A DNA stretch of 64,000 nt from Lingula anatina (GCF_001039355.2 NW_019775796.1:67220-131219), one strand, 5' to 3'. Shown: positions 24,921 to 45,639, numbered from the stretch's first letter. Numbers and translations: made by a program. Notes: generated by a model from the sequence alone, not told the origin.

Positions 24921-27417
24921 TCCTGAGAAGAACTAGAACATCGGGCAATCACTAACAGAACAGAGAGAGAGATAGTAAGAGGGAGACAAAGCTTGACATT
25001 CAGCCAGTGGTTGACAGGGAATAACACCAAATATTTGATCAGAAATTTTAACGAAAGAAAACTATGGAGATTGACGGCCGCCAACGTTCTTATAAGATCA
25101 AGGCATCTAAACAGTGAGATAATATAATGCAAAAACGGTGAAATACTCTGTCACGTATCTTCATAATTAATAATTTTCAAACAAAATCACGTTCTCTTTT
25201 CAATACCTAATTTCATAGCAGGATGTTAAATGTAAACCACAATCATTTCAATGAAAAATATTTTGTTATTATTAAAGATGGTGTTTAAGGCTACCACTAA
25301 TTTCCAGTATATTTCCTCAAGTTAATTGCAATACTTCGTGACCACTGCTGCACTTCCCAGTTTGCTACTGAAAACAATAAACAAGCTGACGTCTTCATCA
25401 GAATCCAAATCTTTAACCGCAAAAGCTTAAAATAGAGAATAATAAACAATAATAATTCATGACTTTTGCTCCAGTACTAAATCTGCCATTAGAAACAATA
25501 ACCAAATTGACAACTTCGTCAGAAAGCAAATTTTAAACCACAATACTTAAAACAAAAAGAGATGACACAAGCCAAAAGATGACAAATCACAAACGCTGCG
25601 CGTACTGATAATACTGATAAATGAAATGCAATATATTCCATTACAACAAACCTTCAACTCGACTTGCTGCACCAAAGGAATTGAGACCGATCTTTGGGCC
25701 TTCTTCTATCCTACATAAATCTACGGTAGTACGTCGGGTTAATTACGGTAGCTCCTGTTTATGTTAGAAAAGATGCGCTCACTTTGATTGAACTGCTACT
25801 GCGACATAAGTCATACCGTAAGGCCCCACAGGGATATAGAAAAAGCATTGTTTGATTCGGCAAATATATGGTGTTAGCCGTGGGCAACTTCACTGTTCTA
25901 TTTTGGCACATGGATGGAAAAATAATTACGTTCATTAGTAGAAATTTGGCTTATGATTAACACCATCATATAATGACACTCCTGGACTAAACATATCTCA
26001 CGATGTCGTTATAAAAGAACACGATATCTAAACATGCCAATTTTGTATTTGGCCAAAGTGTGCTTTATTTTCGTCTATATGACTTAGATAAGACTAACAT
26101 TTTTAATAAATTCATTTAACAAAATATACTTCAGCCATAAACCACAATGTCTAAAACGGGAGCACTCACAAGTTGATCGTTACTTATGATATTAATGAAA
26201 TGCGGTTAATTATGCTTTTATTTCCTTAATGAAAGGGGAGAAAACTGCATGATTAGAGTGGACAGTGGACAGTCTGTGATGACCAGGGACACCTGTATCA
26301 GATCTAACAAGCGACCCCACAATCATGGCGTCATCGGAATATGAGTTGGAAACTCGTTAGGTGAATAACAAGCAATGAATGTAATACAATATGGTGCGCG
26401 TGCAGCGAGGAAAATATATCTCTGATCGAGGCGTAGTCTATCGAATAAAATTTAAATATACAAAATGGATATTTTTTTTTCTTAGTCATTGATTATTAAG
26501 AGTGATTGGAACGAATTGGGATAGGGCACGGTCCTTCGTGCACGAAGCTCGATTTTCGTTGAATCAGCCATAGCATTCTCATTATACGAAAATAAAGTCA
26601 ACTGAAGTGTTCAGTAAAAATAAAACATCCACTTATCACGCTTAAATGTCCCTTTTCGTTATCAGTCATACTAGCGAATAAATTCAATTATAGAATAGTT
26701 CGTAGCAATAGAAAAAATGAGATTAAATTCATTTCATATAATATACAGTCCGTACTAAAGACACCGGATCATTTCTCCCCCGAATTCCTTTAACAATACA
26801 CTTTTTTGTATTGTTTGTTTTTAAATAGTATTTGTTTACTGAAAGGGGAAAAATACACAGTCATGCACATTCGGTGAGAAACAATGACGGACCCAGGAAA
26901 CTGTGTGTGTGTGTGTGGGGGGNAGCTGTGAAAAAGCATTGCATGTGAGAAAGGTGATTTCAGTGAGTGAGAAAGCACATTTGATCCCTGTAATGAAAAA
27001 AAAAAAAACTTTGAAGAAAACATTTCTGTTATTTTAGTACCAGTCTTTGTGTGAGACCTTTCTTACTCTGTCTCACAGGCATATCTCCAGGTCATTCATA
27101 TTCTTAGAACCCATATTGTGAAGGTTTTGTTGAATATGATATTACTGCAGAGGAGCTAAACCTCACAAGATGGATTTTCTTTCAGCATACAGCATTGAGG
27201 GCTTGTGCACTCACAGAGGGAGAGGGAGAGAGAGAGGGGGGGTGGGGGGGAAGGTGGGGGGCAGACGACATTCTTTTCTCTTGACTTCTGAGGTACTATA
27301 CCCTCCTCTCTCCCATCTCCAGCCCCTAGAAAAATTTAAACAAGCAAAATGCGACACTTTTTCATTTCTGTGTCCACGTGGTTTAGTAACATTGTCATGA
27401 TGATAGCAATACTGTAC

Positions 27418-27496
<79 letters not shown>

Positions 27497-28969
27497 TTTT
27501 ATTTTTTAAAGTTCCCTTTCTTCCCCCTTCCCGGTGAGAGAGCATGATAACATGCGCCTTTGAACAAAACTAGAATATAAGACGTATTTCGTGCTCAACA
27601 TCATGAAGTAGACCATTTGTCAGGAGGAAATGTTTGAATATTCCATCACCAGAAATGGCAGTAGTCAGACACATAATGGTCACTACTTGAAACAAGAGTT
27701 ATCTGTCATCTCAATCAGAGGACACTTGTCAGGAACCATGTTATTAGGGCCCCTAACCGGCGTGATGGCTGCTTGGACTTTCAAGTACAGCCTGTAGTTA
27801 TGGCCCCTGACAGCTTACGTGGACATGGTCAAATTTGTAATACATATAGACGAACGTGTACAAGCGTATACATGACCTGAATATTTGTGATACTGATACA
27901 TTCACAGAAGGACGATGTGAAATTAGCCAGTTAAGGACACACACTCAGACGTGCAGGCGCACACATGCAGAAAGCCACACACACAAACGCACACACATAC
28001 ACACACGCACACAATCATGTACGCATGCATACACACACTCACACACATGCACACACACACGCACGCTATGCCAGTGACAAACAAGATCGCCGAATGTATC
28101 AATCATGGTCTAAGGAAAAAATAATAAAATAAATAACGAATTAACAAAAATAATAAAAATATAACGAATCTAAAACAAAAACAAAAAGATAACGAAAACG
28201 CCACATGACGCTTGAATAACAGTCGACAGTAGAAGCAAAAGTCTGGGAGAATGACTGGGACCAATAAACAACCACTATATCAAAAAGAAATTATTGCACC
28301 TGCACCTATTGACCTCACAGAGCAAGGACTGCTGGGAATGTGCAGTAAATCTGGATGCAAAGAGTGATTTGTAATTTGCCTGTTTATAGATAAGAGAGGA
28401 GTGTAGAGCACCGTTTACACTGAAGGTCGTCTTTTCTGCGTCCCGTAGTAAGGCTTCATTTGAGAGTTAAAAAAAAAAACACTTAACGTGCCGACAACTG
28501 GCCGATCATTGAGCATTCATTCTGCAACCAATTAAAGCCGTGCTTGTGCCACCTTACTACGACCACAGTGCTGCCAGTTTCATGGTCGCAGGAAGGACAC
28601 CGTCCAGTGTAAAGGGAGTTTGAAGTAGGCCTATTGATGACTGATGCGACCAGTCACTGAATAGTCGATTGTTCTACATTATCCAAGGGCATGTGATTTT
28701 CTGGCACTACTTAAAAGACAGAACACATATGGATGTGTATCTAATTTGCCAATGGCCACTCTATAGAAAAAAAAAAAAATTTGTGTCATGTCTCATTTTT
28801 TTTTATTTCAACAATTTTCTACTATGTCTTTACAATTTTATTTTCCGATTTTTTCTCATTTTACCTATTGGTTGTGTTGTACATGTAAATATTAAATTAT
28901 TGATTTTTCAAAGTAAAACATAGTGTAAACAGCCGGTCAGCTTCTAGTTACCCTCTTTTCACCTATAGT
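24921..28969. other. Intergenic DNA without a recognised gene
   Basis: Low-complexity tracts dominate: a GT tract with a single n at 26923, (AT)n at about 27419-27487 followed by poly-T, and CA-rich DNA at about 27940-28060. No exon was recognised. Confidence 0.5.
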
Positions 28970-28970
28970 A

Positions 28971-29338
28971 CCTACAGACCGTCCAGGGAAGTAACCGTGA
29001 CATTGTTTTCTGTTGTCTGTGTTATCATAGACCCCGTTCCCATAACCTAGATCGATCTAGCAATATCGATCCATCTCCGAGGGGATTCTTGCAAAATTGC
29101 ATTCACCTTCAGTAGCTCTGATGGCTGGCACGCCTACTGAAGCTGCTAGGGGGTAAGTAACTATCGCTTAGCAGCGTCAGTAAGCGTGCCAGACATCTAA
29201 GCCACTTACGCTCAACACATTTTATCGAGAATCCCCTCGGAGATGGGTCGATCCTGCTAGACCTATCTAGGTATGGGAACGGGGTCTATGATAACACAGA
29301 CAACAATGTCACGGTTACTTCCCTGGACGGTGTGTAGT
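28971..29338. mobile_element. Foldback (MITE-like) element, family 1, best copy
   Basis: Terminal inverted repeats of about 110 bp: the left arm contains CCGTCCAGGGAAGTAACCGT and the right arm (29222-29331) is its near-exact complement, both continuing through GACCCCGTTCCCATA and CCATCTCCGAGGGGATTCT. The core holds a second inverted pair around GGCACGC and GCGTGCC. There is no coding frame. Two diverged relatives lie at 59930-60135 and 60645-60865. Confidence 0.75.
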
Positions 29339-30619
29339 TACTCGCGCTCTGTTGATTCAGGCGCCTGTGCTTGTTACGGTTCATCTCTGCCAAATTAAGC
29401 AATGACACATATAATCGGTTGACTAAAACTACTATATGTTGTGTATGATGCAAAACAAGACCTCCTGACTTTATCATTATATTGGTCAGCAGAAAGAATT
29501 CGTTCCCTTATGTTCAACCACTAAAATATGTTATTATATTTTCTGTCGTGAGAATCTTCGAGAGAATCTTTGAATTAAAATATAATGGCTGCTCTTATGT
29601 AGTTCTTCAAGTATGATGACGACACAGAAAAAAATAAAGAATTTGGCAATAGGCGTGTGGGACTTTAAGTAATTAATATTATAGAGATATTAATTTAACC
29701 TGATGTACACAACCGACTCTCATCGACGGTCTTCTTCAGAATGTGTACAACCTAGCGGCCACTTAGTATATGTACAAATTATCTTTATCATCTAATGAAC
29801 ACCGTACAGTTTGAGCCTCAGCTAGCATGAGAGCTTTATATGTGTTTTGTTTGTTTGCAAATAACGATCTATGAGCGATACTTGTGTCAGGCTTAGCCTA
29901 TCTCTGTCGTGGCCAGTTTCGGCTAACACGTCCTTGACACTTTGATGATAGATTACGTTATTATGCCACAGAGGTTTGATTCACTAAATTTCATTCTCTT
30001 TCTGAATGTTCAGCTGCATGTACACGTGTTATACCCCTTAATTTCTTGCGCAAAATCTATGTTTACTTACCGAGAAATGTGCTGCAAATTCTCCTTTGGT
30101 GGTGATTTGTGTTCAAGAAAACCAAGCGAGCCGGTCACGCACGCTGTCGGCTGGCCAGTACGAAGGTGGACTGAGCTTGACCACTGACACCGGCGTGTTT
30201 TGTGGTGTATAATTAGTCCGGAGTCAAAAACAGTTGTATGCATAAAATGACACTGTTGAACAATGGCGCTTTTTCCTATACCTTAGGCTTCCGAATAGCG
30301 GCGTCAGTGTCCCACTACGTGTTTGGGGGGTTTAAAGCTCGAATTTATGTTAAAATATGAATACTGGACACTGGTTTTAGCGTGTAGAGAGGGTAATAAA
30401 GGCGTTGATTTTATTGGTAGATTGCGTTTTGGTGCTAGCGCTATTATTCTTTGTACTAGCACATCATAAGTGATGGGAGGGGGGTAGGTACATGTAATAT
30501 ACAGGTTGCTTACATTTTTTTTTGTGTGTGTGTGTGTGTGTTTGTGTGTTTTGTGTTTTAACTCTATCTGCAGAATGTTTTTTACCCTGATATCAAGGGC
30601 CTCTAAAAATATACAAAAT

Positions 30620-30789
30620 CAGGCCCGTAGCCAGCAATTTCAAAGGGGGGGTTTCTTTTTCTGAAAAAGTGGACCTTTTACCATATAATCCCCATGTACC
30701 TAGGTCAAATTTTAACCAGAGTGGACCTTTTTCCAGCAAAAAGGGGGGTTCTTTTGAACCCCCCGAAACCCCCCTGGCTACGGGCCTGA
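30620..30789. mobile_element. Short element with CAGGCCCGTAGCCAG inverted ends
   Basis: Starts CAGGCCCGTAGCCAG and ends with its complement CTGGCTACGGGCCTG. The interior has G/C runs and repeated GTGGACCTTTT. Non-coding, MITE-like. From memory this terminal sequence is common in invertebrate genomes. The target duplication is not clear. Confidence 0.65.
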
Positions 30790-31574
30790 ACATTTACTAA
30801 GTATGGGTGCGATACAATAACTCTGGAACAGACTAGTAGCGCACCCTGTGGTCAGAGAGTAAAAGCACCAGTATCTACTCAGTATCTTCAAAATGATCTG
30901 TCACACTACGGGAAAACTAAGAATTGTGAGTTTACTACGCTTTTTATAATAAAATACGACATTTTCTTTTAAGTATCATTCGTACATGTTTTTTTTTTGT
31001 TTTTTTTTTTTTTGTTTTTTTTTTTGTCTATAACACCCATCAAGGTGAAGTTTCTTTTTTATCTTTATTTATTAATTTAACTATTTATTTTTGGGGGAGG
31101 GGTGGAGTGGGCTGCTGCCCATGCCACTCCTGTCTCCTTTGTTTTCTGAAATTAGTGAATTAAGAGAAGAAAATCATGAAAATGGTCATGACACAGCCAG
31201 TGACCATGAAGCAAACAGTAGACAATTTTGAACGCGGTGATCTTAATCAGACTACGCCAATGGGGACACGCAGTATGTTACGCCTGTGGTCAAGCGTCTT
31301 ATCGGCGTCCATCACAATGAAGGCATTGTCCATCCCTCATGTCTCCCCGTGGTTGCAGTCCTGATGAGTGTCCAGTACCCGTCTACCCCGGGAAGTGAGT
31401 GGACTTTATCTAACGCCATCTTTGGCCCATATCCTGCTGTACAAATAGACTTATGTATTTGATCGCAGGCCTGTTTCACAAGAGTTATTTTCCCCAAAAT
31501 GGCCTGGCTTTTAACTTATATAAGGGCGCATTTTCATTGAAACTATTGGTCTACGTACACATAACTAGCTACGA

Positions 31575-31720
31575 GGAGACGTCTCGCTGAATACAATCAG
31601 GTTAACGCCTCATTTTGTTTCCGACGTAATAGTATTGTCACCAGCTTTTCTGTATTTTACACAACGCCAGGGGGAAAAATGTTAATCTGTTAAACTGATT
31701 GCATTCGGCGAGGGTTCCCA
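31575..31720. mobile_element. Foldback element, family 2, diverged copy
   Basis: GTCTCGCTGAATACAATCAG at the left and GATTGCATTCGGCGAG at the right form the inverted ends. The core CACCAGCTTTTC matches the minus-strand core of 22713-22872. Confidence 0.5.
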
Positions 31721-31852
31721 CAGAGTTGGATCGATCTACGCAGACCGATAATTTCAGTGGAAATGAGCCAAGATTTTCAATTGAGTCACTGCCGTTAAGG
31801 AAATAATGACGTGCATTTCACTTCTGACTAAAATAAGTAGAACAGTAGAATA

Positions 31853-31905
31853 TCCCCCCCCCCAAAAAAAAAAAAAAAAAAAAAANTCCTCCCCCCCCCC
31901 CCACA
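31853..31905. repeat. Homopolymer tract around a single n
   Basis: Poly-C, poly-A, one n at 31886, then poly-C and a short CA tract. A single n inside homopolymers suggests an unresolved join, so sequence may be missing here. Confidence 0.6.
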
Positions 31906-32098
31906 CACAAACACGCAAACAAAGACAGAATAAAAACAAAAAAGTATCGCAAGCAAAGCAAAACAAAGGTACGTTCCATCTTCACACATAATATTATAGT
32001 AAATTCATCCCCATATACTTTTTCGGCATTGTTATTTCCGGTTCCCCGTAACAAAACCCTGCCCCCCCCTTCCGTCGTTATTTCGCCACCCGACGTAC

Positions 32099-40386
<8,288 letters not shown>

Positions 40387-40778
40387 TTCCGACCCTCTCG
40401 GCCCCGTTAAGGAAAGGGTGGTATCTGTTTAACCAGTGACTGTATATTTTGCTTCAAAAACTGGTAAAAAGGCAGGACTCCTTGGTTGAAAAGGGCGTAC
40501 ATTTGACAGTCTTCCTACTACACGTACATAGCTCGTCTGTGATTATAACTTTGTGACCTAGTTAACTTGAGAAACATAGGTCAATATCTGATACATAAAC
40601 GGGGGTTCTTCTTACTGGAACTTAGTGCGTATTACATACACAGTTAACCCAGTTTTGGCTGATAGAAATAAGATAAAAGTGTCCCAGATATTACACTCTC
40701 AAGTCTGGGTGAAATGTCCACCACAAAAGGTCGAACTTCCAAATAATAATAATAATAATAATAAACAATTGTCTTATC

Positions 40779-40821
<43 letters not shown>

Positions 40822-41080
40822 CTCTACTTTTGCATTTCTTGGCGAAGCTATAGCAGCTTAGTTACCAGTATGTATACCCCACCACACACCACAAAAAGTG
40901 TCACCCCTAACACAATGCGTGAACTGATACAGAAAATCACGAACTACTTTTCTTTATTGAAATTCTAAAATGAATCTTTTCACAAACATTTCCTGATCGT
41001 ACTACCATACGCTAACCATACGAATGCAAATCAATGCTACATTTTAGTACTTTGTACAGTATTCTCTGGATTGTAGGACG
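40387..41080. other. Upstream flank of UNC93 gene A
   Basis: No coding exon was recognised. It contains (AAT)n tracts at about 40742-40763 and 40779-40820. Confidence 0.5.
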
Positions 41081-41084
41081 TACC

Positions 41085-41625
41085 TGTCGTGTCTGCGTGT
41101 GGCGTCAAACAGTTCTGTAACGTTTGCATGGTGATGGCGTTCCACATGCGGTGCAAAGATAGTATGAGATCATTTTTTCTTGCAGAGTTAACCTTCAGTT
41201 ATCCATTTCTAATGATATCCTTCACATTCTTAATTAAGTTTAAATCTAGGAAATGAGCTGGCCAATGGGTGGTGGTGGAGGGGGGGGTGTGTGATCTGAT
41301 TCGCACATAACCAGCCTACGTTTGCATTGGCTGTACGTAGAGTAGCATTACCATGCTGAAACAGAAATGGGTGGTCATGGCCCCCAAAGATATTCTCGAC
41401 AAAATTCCTTTAGTTTACTTTCCATAACTTGGATGCAAATGTCTGCGTTAAGGTTTCCGTTGACCACTGCCAGCTCGCCTACGCCATAGTAGCCTATATA
41501 CCGACATTTCTTACGCGGAGGCGGTGGGGTGGGGGGGGGGGTCCAGTGGACCAGAGGCAGAAAATTGGGGTTATACTTCTTACCAGCTGTTCTCCAAACC
41601 TTTATGCGTCCATAAATTCTCACAA
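41085..41625 (-). pseudogene. Decayed Tc1/mariner-type transposase
   Basis: Minus-strand pieces in several frames follow the order of a Tc1-like transposase: RIKVWRTAGKKYNP, then YIGYYGVGELAVVNGNLNAD (the region around the second catalytic Asp), and later HWPAHFLDLNLIKNV followed by LHRMWNAI. The last corresponds to the DWPxxSPDLNPIENLW block, where the family's catalytic Glu would follow the Asn. Frameshifts, a poly-G insertion and a TAA break it. No inverted terminal repeats were identified. It is a dead DNA transposon. Confidence 0.75.
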
Positions 41626-41699
41626 CACTGCGCTCAAGCTTGCTTGCTTTTGAGAATAATATAAATGCCCAGTTTTTGGGTGGTGTCTATGCATAAGGG

Positions 41700-42222
41700 T
41701 TTGTAAAACAGGTGGTAAGACGTATCGAGGGGTCAAAAATCCCTCTTATGGCAACCTCTTGATAAATAATGTATTCCTCTCACTTAGGGGCTGTATATTT
41801 AAGGATAATTGGCTTTGGAGTATTTCAATAGTTACACTAGGTAAGCCAGTTTTCTACTACTCTCAACCGCAATTTACACGTTGATCGGTTGCCTAGTTGT
41901 TATGTAAAATCAATACTATGGGTATCCTTGTAGCAATGTGCATAATTGCGGTAGGGCTGACACTGGCGGGGGAGTATATAACTAAATTTACAACGCTCAT
42001 CATAAAGACTTTATATAATCCACATAATGTAATTTTGTAATGAAAACACGGTGTATTTGATTCATTACGTACAATACAACAGATTATTTTATGTGACTAT
42101 GACATAAGCGGCATGGTTGTTGGCTGCCCCATACCGTGACTTCCAATTGGCGCTCCCTCCTTCCGTCTTTCATCTCTCTCTCTCTCTCTCTCTCTCTCGC
42201 ATGCACACACACTGACCTGCAC

Positions 42223-42255
<33 letters not shown>

Positions 42256-43521
42256 TGCACGCACACCCAAAACCCCTTCCTCTCCACTCTCTCTAACGGA
42301 ATTCAAGAATAATTTGCAATCGGAATAATTCAGATTGCTATTTATTCGCGTACAAGTTACATTGTACTTAGTGGTTCTGGAGTAAAGTAATTACAGAAGC
42401 AACTCATCAAAGAAGGACTTAATATATAGATGGTAATTGCCTACAAATAATTGCTCTGCATTTTGCCGTGTTAATTGGGTAAGATGAGAAAGAGATTGAA
42501 TCTGATCCATTGCATCGCTGACATTCTGGCGTCACTTTCGGTTAGGTCAGGTTGATCTTCCATTGTTATTAAAATAACACGGGTTTCTGCTGAGCGTGTG
42601 ATTTTCCGGTACGTACGTCATGAAACCATACGATCCAGAGCCATCGCGTGTACCTGCTGCGAGCAGTGAAAGGAGGTCGTTTCTTCTCACGGTCTCTTAC
42701 CGTGGAGTGGCATGGCGTTGCTGTCTATGAATAGAATATAAAGAACATATATAGGGCAGCAACAGCGATTGGTTTCTAAGAAAGAAGACAATTCACAATT
42801 GTTGTCCAGGAACTAGGTTTCTAATATTGCCACACGGGTTCGCGAATGCCCTGACACGTTATCGGCGCGTTGTTATTCATATTTGATGTCATAAGATTTT
42901 TTGAAGCACTTTACGCGATCAGTTGTTAGTCTATTCAAAAAGGAATTTCAAAACAGGAAGGAAAAACAGATCGATTGGATGGTTGTTTCCTTTGCCGGCG
43001 TCGTAGACAACAGAGAACGAGAAAACAGACGAGACTGATTTTGTTTCATAATACACAGCTGCTATCTAGGAAGGAGAATCGATATTTTAAGACGTTCAGA
43101 TCATGACTGCTTAAACAACGCATGAGTGAGATATCATTGTGATTGAACCGGAAACAATATAGAAGGAATAATCTCTCATGGAAGCCCTTTTTTTCTGCAG
43201 TACTCACGCTATGGCGTTAATAAGGACCTTAAGGGTTTACTTTGACATGGAAATCGTTATTTGACGATCAAATTGAAGTTTGCTTCGCAATACACATAAA
43301 CAGCGGCTTTAAAAAATCACAGACCGTTTGAAAAATCATTTTATTCCATGTTGGACAAAAATACGCAAAGAAGAAGACACATAAAAATACACGGTTCTGC
43401 TTAAAGAGTTACCAAGCATCATCCCTAAAAGCGCATGTGTATATTAGAAAACAAAACGTTCCTGGAAAGGATCTATTCACAGCAAATGCAACAACATTAA
43501 AAGGCTATTGGAAGAGGTGCC
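41700..43521. other. Intergenic DNA upstream of the receptor gene
   Basis: Apart from the microsatellites noted separately, no coding exon was recognised. The promoter and any 5'-UTR of the receptor gene should lie here, but no TATA box could be assigned with confidence. Confidence 0.4.
42173..42253. repeat. (CT)n and (CA)n microsatellites
   Basis: A CT tract at about 42173-42199 followed by a CA tract at about 42222-42253. Confidence 0.85.
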
Positions 43522-45639
43522 ATGCCTCCACTAAGACTTGTCTTGCAAGTTATTTTCTTATTTTCTATTTTAGCTCACATCCAAGAAGCATCTAACAAAA
43601 CTACTGAAAACACCCTTAACTTCGAAAGTAGCAGCCACTTACAACGTTGCCCTTTTCAAAGACATTCCAACGAATCAACCTTATATATAAATGACTTGGG
43701 TGTGAAATATTCGCCTTTTGCGAGAGGGTGCGATCCATGCAAGTATAGCGGTGATGACGTCCCACAGACGTCGGTTTGTCGTCAAGGAAACCTGACGGTT
43801 TGTCACGTGCCGGATACTGATCTTTGCGTGATGTGTAGCGGACCGGACGTTTGCTGGCTGTGTTCTGGGATCGTGAGTTGTCATGCCAACACAGTGTGTA
43901 CTACCTGCAATAAAGGTATGCTATACCTTTGTAAAGTAATGTTGTCCTGAAATAGGTTAATTCCAAGGATTCGATGCAATAATCCCCAGAACCCCTTCAA
44001 CAAAATTACTGTAAAACGTCCTTTATACTAGCTTTTTGACAAACATCTTGGTGTATCTTAAATTAAAGTCAATATGAAGTGGACATATAGAATAGCTATA
44101 ACTCTTGAATATAAAATAAACGCAATATTTCATTCAATTGTTTTCATCAATCGTCCGTTTATGTACACGCTGAACCTTAAATTTTACATTTTTTTTGGAC
44201 TTATATTTTTCATTGGGTAGGTTCTGCAGGAGGCTGTGGTGAAATAGGGTGGATAATGACTAGGGTTCTTAAAATTCATGATTTGGTCGAAGGAGATTTA
44301 TCTAGATAGATGGAAAAACACAGACTTTTTATTTGCTCAAATTATCATTTCTAAGGATAAAAAAATTGGGAACCCGCCCCGGGCATCTGAATGCTAACGA
44401 AAAATTACAATAAACAGAAAAAGCACAGGTGGATAAAGGTTCAATAAGACTAATTTTACTAGAAATATACTGATTTTGCTGCTCATTTTGCCCTCTTCTG
44501 ATTGTTTTGGCGGTCATTTTGATTTTATAATAACAGTAACATGCTATGATGTAGTCAATTGTCCTACAGTGTTTTTCTGACAGAATATGCAGTCTCTAAA
44601 GTGTATCTGTCGACTTCTGTCAGTTTTTCCTATTTTTACTCACAAATTGGCGGCCATATTTAAAAAAAATGTCCAATGTCTCAGAAGTAGCAACCCAGGT
44701 TATTTTACTTCTCTATCCACAAGGTATGAATTTCTGTAAATAAAGCTTACAGAAAAGTACTTTGCAGGGTGAGCGTTCTGGCGACTTCACTAGATGGGTA
44801 TGATCGGCTAGGAGGCCGCAGTGAAATATAAAGGCCTTTTTTTTCTTTATTTTTCTTTCAATACATGATTTCGTTGAAATGATTGATGTTTAAACATAAT
44901 AACTGAAGAAACTCTGACTTTGATTTGTTCAAATTATTATTTTTAAGGGTCAAAAAGTGGAGACCCAGCCGGGAACACCTGGCTACAGAAAGTGGTTCCC
45001 ATTTGCCTCTTCCTTGCCAGTATCTTTGTCTCCTTGGTGACCGTGGTTGTGGCTCTGTACCGGCGACAAAAGAGGGCGCTGCAGCTCAGGACGCACCAGT
45101 CGCTGATCGGTGCCTTAGAGGTAAACTCGGAATGTCGTTGCCTCGGTGCCCAAATCAACCAAACCGAAGTCTCGTTGTGTCAGTGCGAATCCTCGGGATT
45201 CAAGGTCATTTTTAGGACAAGGGTGGTGGATCAAGGGAACGGTGACAGTAACAAAGCGGCCGTTTGTGAACTTCGAGACGAAGGAGTTTTATCGGAGCGT
45301 GGTTGTGTTGATGAAAGCTGTGCTAATCACCCGAGCAACATCCAGACCGCTGAAGGTATTGGATCGTCTTGTGTAGAGACACATGCCGGGGAAATGATAA
45401 CACAGGGGGTTGAGACCGCGTTTTGTGACAAATGTCATAGATTCGCAAGACAGTCTGTCACGAACTCTCAGCAGGAGAGCGCAAACCACGGCAATGTCGC
45501 TTTTAGCGTCTCAATTGACAGTGTGATCTCTAGAAATGACAATGTTTCCTTTCCAACCCAAAGTTCAACGGAGGTGAATTCTGAGCCAACAGACAGCCGT
45601 TTGTTCGATCGGGTGTTGTTTTCATCTGGCTTGCGTTAA
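43522..45639 (+). CDS. Single-pass Cys-rich receptor, TNFR-superfamily (BCMA/TACI-like) candidate
   Basis: Two coding exons, 43522-43915 and 44948-45639, joined in frame (donor GTATGC, acceptor TTTTTAAG) give about 361 residues. The N-terminus MPPLRLVLQVIFLFSILAHI is a signal peptide. The ectodomain of about 110 residues is Cys-rich. Its first part, C-x15-INDL-x8-GC-DP-C-x12-C-x7-C, recalls the short module of BCMA, TACI and Fn14, whose ligand-binding DxL motif would match NDL. Further CxxC pairs follow (CVMC, CWLC, CTTC). One transmembrane helix begins VVPICLFLASIFVSL, then a basic RRQKR stop-transfer. The cytoplasmic tail of about 190 residues has no death domain that I can see, but contains SQQE and PTQSS, which fit TRAF-binding consensus patterns. 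N-glycosylation sites: NKT, NES, NLT. Assignment to TNFR is inference; another Cys-rich receptor is possible. Confidence 0.65.
44200..44400 (+). pseudogene. Decayed copy of the receptor's transmembrane-exon start
   Basis: The stretch at about 44325-44395 aligns with 44925-44990, the acceptor and first bases of receptor exon 2 (TTTGCTCAAATTATCATTTC versus TTTGTTCAAATTATTATTTT, then similar exon bases). Upstream, GGAGGCTGTGGTGAAAT matches GGAGGCCGCAGTGAAAT. It is an old tandem duplicate of about 600 bp inside intron 1. Confidence 0.6.

Noticed and set aside
27336-27545. Open frames on both strands over (AT)n
   Set aside because: Alternating I-Y translation of a dinucleotide repeat; not coding.
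27940-28070. Dense regular CA/ACGC tract considered as a CRISPR-like array
   Set aside because: It is a degenerate CA microsatellite in a eukaryotic genome, without spacer-repeat periodicity.
31176-31497. Overlapping open frames on both strands
   Set aside because: Tested as the missing last exon of UNC93 gene A; no AYIGK, DEKWP or RSSMY-like residues are present.
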